A stretch of 37,762 bases of DNA from an uncultured Prevotellaceae bacterium. GTDB lineage: Bacteria > Bacteroidota > Bacteroidia > Bacteroidales > Bacteroidaceae. Positions 33,559 to 37,762 of the stretch are shown piece after piece. The translations under genes were made by a program, and so were the position numbers. Every line of letters begins with the position of its first letter. Within the stretch, counting starts at the first letter, position 1. The stretch lies in the NCBI GenBank assembly GCA_900316975.1, contig ONFA01000022.1, positions 1 through 37,762 of the forward strand, read 5' to 3'. The notes under the pieces are model-generated. The model made no database searches and was not told the origin of the DNA. It saw only the letters and a list, made by a program, of their open reading frames with translations.

Positions 33559-34890
33559 CTATTTCACACGAACCTTTTGACCTGGACGTATGATATCACC
33601 CTTAATTCCATTGAGTTGCCGGAGTTTCGACACCGTCGTTCCATTCTTTTTGGCGATTGAAGAAAGGGTGTCGCCACTCTTTACAGCCACATTTCGTGTT
33701 TGTTGTTTACGATTACGTGTAGAACGGGTGGAACGTGACGACTTACGGGCATTATTAGAACGCACATTGCTCGTTGTGCTGGCTGGGGTCATTTCAATGG
33801 GAGTAGCCTCTATGTCTTCAGTTATCAAACGACGAGTACCTGAAGCCAAAGCACTCTTGGGGGATGTGCCATAGATACTATCTTCATACAGAATGAAATC
33901 TTCTATAGAACCGGCAGGCAAACGCAAGGTATAGTCCACAGGAACAATATCTTTGCGATACTGAGGGTTCATGGCCCGAAGTTCATCTACTGTGACGTGA
34001 CATTGGGAGGCAATCTGAGCAAAACTTACCTCATGGCTAACAACCACCGTGTCAGATTCTAAAGGAAGTGTTGCATCATGAGGAACAATGCCGTGTTCGC
34101 AATAATAATTCATGATGTATGTTGCGGCAATGAAAGCAGGAACATACCCACGAGTTTCCCGCGGAAGCCTGTTATAGATAGACCAAAAATCCGTCCCTTC
34201 TTGGCTTCCAGAACGAGTAATTGCTTTCTGAACATTTCCTTCTCCACAATTATAAGCGGCAATGGCCAATCCCCAATCGCCAAACATCTCATACAAATCA
34301 CTCAAATAATGCGCCGCAGCCTCACTTGATTTGATTGGATCACGACGTTCATCAACTAAAGTATTCACTTCCAGTCCATAGCGCTTACCCGTTCCAATCA
34401 TAAACTGCCACAACCCAGCCGCACCAGCTCTTGATGTGGCTGATGGACGAAGGGCTGACTCTATCACTGGCAGATACTTGAGTTCCAAAGGCAAACCATA
34501 GCGTTCCAATGCTTCCTCAAAAATGGGATTATAGAAATTGGAAGAGCCAAGCATAATAGCAACAGAACCCTTCATACGGGTACTATAGGTGTCGATAAAT
34601 TTACGCGTGACATCATTAAGAGGCATCTCAATTGTGGTAGGGATACGGGATAACCGACTCACAAGCACTGAATCATCATACGAAAGCACACGACTTGCTC
34701 CTGCTCCCTCCGACAAATTATTGATATTTGACGATTCCCGCATCAATTCTTCTTCACTGATTAGCATACCTTCGGGCATATCGAAAGCATCGGACTTGAC
34801 GCTGTCATCAACAATGGCCATTTCATCCTGAGCATATCCCCAAGAAGCCAACAAAATAGACAAGCATGTAATAACAATTTTCTTATTCAT
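33559..34890 (-). CDS. mltD: Lytic transglycosylase with C-terminal LysM (MltD-like)
   Basis: Secreted peptidoglycan lytic transglycosylase of 443 residues. MNKKIVITCLSILLASWGYAQ is a signal peptide. The SLT domain (about 120-245) carries the catalytic glutamate E144 in VIESALRPSATSRAGAAGLWQFM and the motif AIAAYNCGEGNVQKAI. A degenerate LysM-like segment (about 290-335, VDELRAMNPQY) is followed by a basic Ser/Arg-rich linker and a final good LysM (VKSGDTLSSIAKKNGTTVSKL) that binds peptidoglycan. It lies 18 bp behind DUF5683 in the parA block. A start at 34902 is also open but places extra residues before the signal. Confidence 0.92.
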   Translation of the reverse strand: MNKKIVITCLSILLASWGYAQDEMAIVDDSVKSDAFDMPEGMLISEEELMRESSNINNLSEGAGASRVLSYDDSVLVSRLSRIPTTIEMPLNDVTRKFIDTYSTRMKGSVAIMLGSSNFYNPIFEEALERYGLPLELKYLPVIESALRPSATSRAGAAGLWQFMIGTGKRYGLEVNTLVDERRDPIKSSEAAAHYLSDLYEMFGDWGLAIAAYNCGEGNVQKAITRSGSQEGTDFWSIYNRLPRETRGYVPAFIAATYIMNYYCEHGIVPHDATLPLESDTVVVSHEVSFAQIASQCHVTVDELRAMNPQYRKDIVPVDYTLRLPAGSIEDFILYEDSIYGTSPKSALASGTRRLITEDIEATPIEMTPASTTSNVRSNNARKSSRSTRSTRNRKQQTRNVAVKSGDTLSSIAKKNGTTVSKLRQLNGIKGDIIRPGQKVRVK

Positions 34891-34908
34891 ATATATTATC
34901 ATTGGTTT

Positions 34909-35748
34909 TCAAAAATTAAAACTGCATTGCAGACCATAAGAACTTGTGTTCATTCCCGAAACTCGCATGGTCGAATATTTTTCCTGAATCACTGTTGGAT
35001 GAACTCGCAAAGTCAAATCCTTGCTAATATCAAAACTTGACAATTCGGCATCTACATATGCATCTATGATGGATAACGCATACACACCTATCATACAAAA
35101 CATACTCAAATCACGGAAACGACGATAGTAATTTTTCTTTCGTCTGAAAAGATCCTGTAGGCGGGTCTTATTGGCATTGACATCATATCGCTCAGGTATG
35201 AAATTTTCATAACTCTTTGTATTTTCGTCACTATCCATAATGTCTATATAAGCCTGCGAATAGTCCCTATACATCGTATTGTTCCATGTCATTGCATAAA
35301 TGCATCCCATAAAACCGCCATAAATCAAAGGAAGTTTCCAATACTTCCTGTTGTAAATTTGACCGCCACCAGGTATCACAATAGCAAGCCACAAGGCTTT
35401 TTTTGAATTTGGGACAAAACGCCCTTTCAGCTTCGGACGAACAAGTTCCCCTATAGAATCTGCATTAAATACATAATGCGTCACAGAACTATCCGCAGAA
35501 TTACCTGCCATGCTTACATATTCATCTTCCCTTCGGATGGAATCAATCTGTTCCGCCAAGACTACATCTCCCTGGCGAAGAGTGTCATCACGAAGAGAGT
35601 CTGGAATAACACGCATCCTACCCTCTCGCCGAGAAAGTGCCAAAGGCACACTCCCCTCCTTTGTGTTTTCTTGTGAAAAAACATTCAAAGGAAGAAGCAT
35701 CAGCAAAAAAGCAATACATATATTATATGTACATGTCAGGTGTTTCAA
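34909..35748 (-). CDS. Exported DUF5683 protein
   Basis: A 279-residue protein characteristic of Bacteroidetes and of unknown role. It starts with a signal sequence (CIAFLLMLLPLNVFSQ), then a charged region and the core NSKKALWLAIVIPGGGQIYNRKYWKLPLIYGGFMGCIYAMTWNN, a hydrophobic hairpin that probably inserts in a membrane, followed by DYSQAYIDIMD and a further hydrophobic segment MFCMIGVYALSIIDAYVDAEL. The C-terminus ends in aromatic residues (QCSFNF), as in some outer-membrane proteins. It sits 10 bp behind parB and 18 bp before mltD, an order that is conserved in many Bacteroidales, suggesting an envelope function tied to cell division or growth. Confidence 0.85.
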   Translation of the reverse strand: MKHLTCTYNICIAFLLMLLPLNVFSQENTKEGSVPLALSRREGRMRVIPDSLRDDTLRQGDVVLAEQIDSIRREDEYVSMAGNSADSSVTHYVFNADSIGELVRPKLKGRFVPNSKKALWLAIVIPGGGQIYNRKYWKLPLIYGGFMGCIYAMTWNNTMYRDYSQAYIDIMDSDENTKSYENFIPERYDVNANKTRLQDLFRRKKNYYRRFRDLSMFCMIGVYALSIIDAYVDAELSSFDISKDLTLRVHPTVIQEKYSTMRVSGMNTSSYGLQCSFNF

Positions 35749-35758
35749 AACTACTCGA

Positions 35759-36652
35759 TTACCCTATTTTTGAAAAAAGAGAAATAATACGACGTAAAGC
35801 ATCTGCATCTTTAAATGGGATAGAAATTTTACCGCCCCCTTTAGAAGAACATGAGATTTTCACATCAGTCCCTATGGCACGAAAAAACATTCCGCGTACA
35901 TTCTCGAATTCATCTTCCATTTGTTTGGGCATCACAACAGTTCGTGCTTGAGAGGGTTTCCCCTGACCCGCCCCGTTAATGCCCTTTATCATATCTTCAA
36001 CCTGACGAACTGAATACCCTTTATTCTGTATATCCCTAAACAATTTGAGTTGAGCTTTAGGGTCATCAAGCGCCAACAATGCACGTGCATGACCTGTATC
36101 AATATGATGATTTTGAATCGCTACCTGCACAGGTGCCGGCAACTTCAACAAACGCAAATAATTTGCAACAGTTGCACGTTTCTTCCCGACACGCTCACTC
36201 AGTTTTTCTTGTGTAAGTCCATATTCGTCAATCAAATGCTGGTAAGCCAAAGCAATTTCAATAGAATTTAGATCCTGTCGCTGAATATTTTCTATCAACG
36301 CCATCTCCATCACATTTTCATCGCTGGCTGTACGAATATAAGCAGGAATCGACGAGAGACCCGCTTTTTGAGAGGCTCTCCAACGCCGTTCACCTGCAAT
36401 TATTTGATAACGTCCATTCTCCAACTCACGTAAAGTGATAGGCTGAATAATTCCAATCTCTGCGATTGAATCAGCTAACTCTTGCAAAGCGTCTTCATCA
36501 AACTCACGACGCGGTTGATTGGGGTTACGTTCTATCAAACTGATGTCAATTTCGTTTATAGTCGATGAACCTTCCGTTCTCACGTCTTCCGTCGAAATCA
36601 AGGCATCAAGCCCACGACCTAAAGCCGAACCAAATTTCTTTCTTACTGCCAT
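35759..36652 (-). CDS. parB: Chromosome-partitioning protein ParB
   Basis: Centromere-binding CTPase-type protein of 297 residues that loads on parS sites near the origin and acts with ParA. It opens with MAVRKKFGSALGRGLDALIST. The N-terminal domain has NPNQPRREFDEDALQELADSI and the box GERRWRAS at 87-94, where CTP is bound. A helix-turn-helix follows (LTQEKLSERVGKKRATVANYLRLL), then a basic linker and a short C-terminal dimer domain. Start at 36652 is preferred over 36658 by family similarity. It lies 17 bp behind parA. Confidence 0.95.
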   Translation of the reverse strand: MAVRKKFGSALGRGLDALISTEDVRTEGSSTINEIDISLIERNPNQPRREFDEDALQELADSIAEIGIIQPITLRELENGRYQIIAGERRWRASQKAGLSSIPAYIRTASDENVMEMALIENIQRQDLNSIEIALAYQHLIDEYGLTQEKLSERVGKKRATVANYLRLLKLPAPVQVAIQNHHIDTGHARALLALDDPKAQLKLFRDIQNKGYSVRQVEDMIKGINGAGQGKPSQARTVVMPKQMEDEFENVRGMFFRAIGTDVKISCSSKGGGKISIPFKDADALRRIISLFSKIG

Positions 36653-36669
36653 ATACAATCTCTATCTTT

Positions 36670-37437
36670 CTATTTCTCATCACGTGCAACAATCTCTTTT
36701 GCCAAAGAAACATAATTCTTTGCCCCATTAGAGGTAGCATCATACAATATACAAGGAATGCCATGACTTGGAGCCTCGGACAGCTTCACATTACGCTGTA
36801 TCACAGTCTTAAACACCAATTCTTGGAAATGCCTTTTCACCTCTTCATATATCTGATTTGCCAAACGCAAACGAGAATCGAACATCGTCAGCAGAAAACC
36901 CTCAATCTCTAGCCGCGTATTCAATTTGGATTTAATAATCTTTATGGTGTTCAGTAATTTGCTAATTCCTTCCAATGCGAAATACTCACATTGCACTGGT
37001 ATAATTACAGAATCAGCAGCAGTCAAAGAGTTCACTGTAATAATCCCCAAAGAGGGTGAACAATCTATCAAAATATAATTGTACTCTGAGCGCAAAGGGT
37101 CAAGTATTCGTTTCAGCACCATCTCGCGCTTGTCCACATTCAACATTTCTATTTCAGCACCCACCAAGTCAATGTGACTGGGTATCACATCAAGTCCATC
37201 TATATCCGTTGTGTATATAGCCTCATGAGGATCTGTAGAACTAACGATACAATCATAAATAGATGTATCAACCTTTTGAATGTCAACTCCCAATCCTGAA
37301 GAAGCATTTGCCTGAGGATCCGCATCAACAACCAACACCTTCTTACCAAGAGCCGCTAAACTTGCCGCAAGATTGATGGCTGTTGTTGTCTTACCCACAC
37401 CACCCTTCTGATTGGCCATTGCTATGATTTTATCCAT
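36670..37437 (-). CDS. parA: Chromosome-partitioning ATPase ParA (Soj)
   Basis: Walker-type ATPase that moves replicated origins apart along the nucleoid with ParB. From [18 protein letters not shown] the protein has 255 residues, as in Soj. The deviant Walker A with both signature lysines is KGGVGKTT at 11-18, the aspartates of Walker A' are in [11 protein letters not shown] (D38, D40), and Walker B is [10 protein letters not shown]. The frame upstream to 37488 adds residues unlike the family. First gene of a minus-strand block that extends to pfkA, with a promoter about 105 bp upstream. Confidence 0.96.
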   Translation of the reverse strand: MDKIIAMANQKGGVGKTTTAINLAASLAALGKKVLVVDADPQANASSGLGVDIQKVDTSIYDCIVSSTDPHEAIYTTDIDGLDVIPSHIDLVGAEIEMLNVDKREMVLKRILDPLRSEYNYILIDCSPSLGIITVNSLTAADSVIIPVQCEYFALEGISKLLNTIKIIKSKLNTRLEIEGFLLTMFDSRLRLANQIYEEVKRHFQELVFKTVIQRNVKLSEAPSHGIPCILYDATSNGAKNYVSLAKEIVARDEK

Positions 37438-37541
37438 ATCAATATCCTTTATCTCTAATCGTTTTATATGAGAAAGTAAGTCAAACACATCGAATCACAT
37501 TCATTCGCGAGTCTAAACCACCATTCATTCAATTCTCAGTG

Positions 37542-37549
37542 CAAAGATA
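37542..37549 (-). promoter_or_regulatory. -7 element for the parA block
   Basis: On the minus strand TATCTTTG matches TAnnTTTG, 105 bp before the parA start. A TTTG (37575-37572) lies 22 bp upstream, slightly longer than the usual 19-21 bp spacing. Confidence 0.55.
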
Positions 37550-37558
37550 CGCATTTTA

Positions 37559-37590
37559 TGTGGAACAAACACAAAAAGAAGCGTGGAACA
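37559..37590. promoter_or_regulatory. Two parS half-site-like motifs upstream of parA
   Basis: TGTGGAACA (37559-37567) and CGTGGAACA (37582-37590) are direct repeats that equal or nearly equal one half of the parS consensus TGTTCCACGTGGAACA, 23 nt apart. A full palindrome is absent. They overlap the region where a -33 element would lie, so ParB could weakly autoregulate the block. This is speculative. Confidence 0.3.
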
Positions 37591-37635
37591 TGAAATGTTT
37601 TTACATTTTTTTATAATAGTGTTTACAATAAAAAA

Positions 37636-37660
37636 AGATGACAAAGAATCTTTGTCATCT
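37636..37660 (-). terminator. Terminator for a minus-strand gene outside the window
   Basis: Perfect inverted repeat AGATGACAAAGA, one A, TCTTTGTCATCT. A run of A residues lies before it (37628-37636), which is a U-tract for transcripts entering from the right on the minus strand. It insulates the parA promoter. Confidence 0.75.
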
Positions 37661-37663
37661 AAA

Positions 37664-37762
37664 TAACGTGAGTTCGATGAAAATTTATTAAAAATAATTG
37701 TTTAATTATTAGCACATTAGCGATATTTTTAGTAACTTTGTAGTGACCAAACCACAAGTATT
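37664..37762. repeat. Partial copy of the inverted-repeat end and edge sequence
   Basis: TAACGTGAGTTCG at 37664-37676 matches the inner side of the terminal repeat of the element at 19295-19515. The rest is AT-rich; TAACTTTG at 37733-37740 matches a -7 element on the plus strand, suggesting a gene starting beyond the window. No coding sequence is complete here. Confidence 0.4.

Noticed and set aside
37559..37590. Complete parS site
   Set aside because: Only half-sites are present as direct repeats; the 16-nt palindrome is not formed.

Overview
The window reads as chromosomal DNA of a Bacteroidales bacterium, most likely Prevotella or a close relative. Reasons: promoters follow the Bacteroidetes form TTTG-N19-TAnnTTTG instead of the sigma-70 form; PorQ of the type IX secretion system is present, as is an esterase with a type IX-like C-terminal tail; lipoproteins, a DUF5683 protein, a DUF1573 protein and an EF-hand/leucine-rich-repeat lipoprotein are typical of the phylum; and the gene orders parA-parB-DUF5683-mltD-relA and porQ-cmk-ispH are familiar from Bacteroidales.

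Layout. 288-4299 (minus): mlaE and mlaF lipid-transport genes followed by topB. 4450-10607 (plus): lptB, rsfS, ftsH, cdsA and a DUF349 protein in a compact operon closed by a terminator. 10943-15695 (minus): a UPF0104-type membrane protein, pepD, a MerR regulator and a secreted SGNH esterase. 15807-16595 (plus): rsmA, divergent from that block. 16616-18944 (minus): surE, lpxB and a small unknown gene. 19129-19203 (plus): tRNA-Gln with its own promoter and terminator. 19516-22631 is an accessory stretch: an LRR lipoprotein, a broken DNA-binding-type ORF, dense short palindromes and a second lipoprotein. 22632-22985 (plus): an unknown gene. 37437 down to 23088 (minus): thirteen closely packed or overlapping genes, parA, parB, DUF5683, mltD, relA/spoT, DUF1573, meaB, porQ, cmk, ispH, fdtA-like, GNAT, fdtB-like and pfkA.

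Most genes are housekeeping and concern the envelope: LPS transport and lipid A (lptB, lpxB), phospholipid synthesis and trafficking (cdsA, mlaEF), peptidoglycan turnover (mltD), secretion (porQ) and a likely amino-sugar pathway for surface glycans. No transposase, integrase, phage gene, CRISPR array or restriction system was seen.

The unusual content is mainly non-coding. Two inverted copies of a GC-rich palindromic repeat are embedded in frame in topB, similar in principle to Rickettsia palindromic elements. Two unrelated palindromes are each tandemly repeated at a 23-bp period. A 221-bp element with terminal inverted repeats carries a perfect 43-bp hairpin. At least a dozen small palindromes of varied sequence but similar shape sit between genes. 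I did not find a clear new multi-gene defence or metabolic system; the palindromic repeats are the best candidates for something undescribed.
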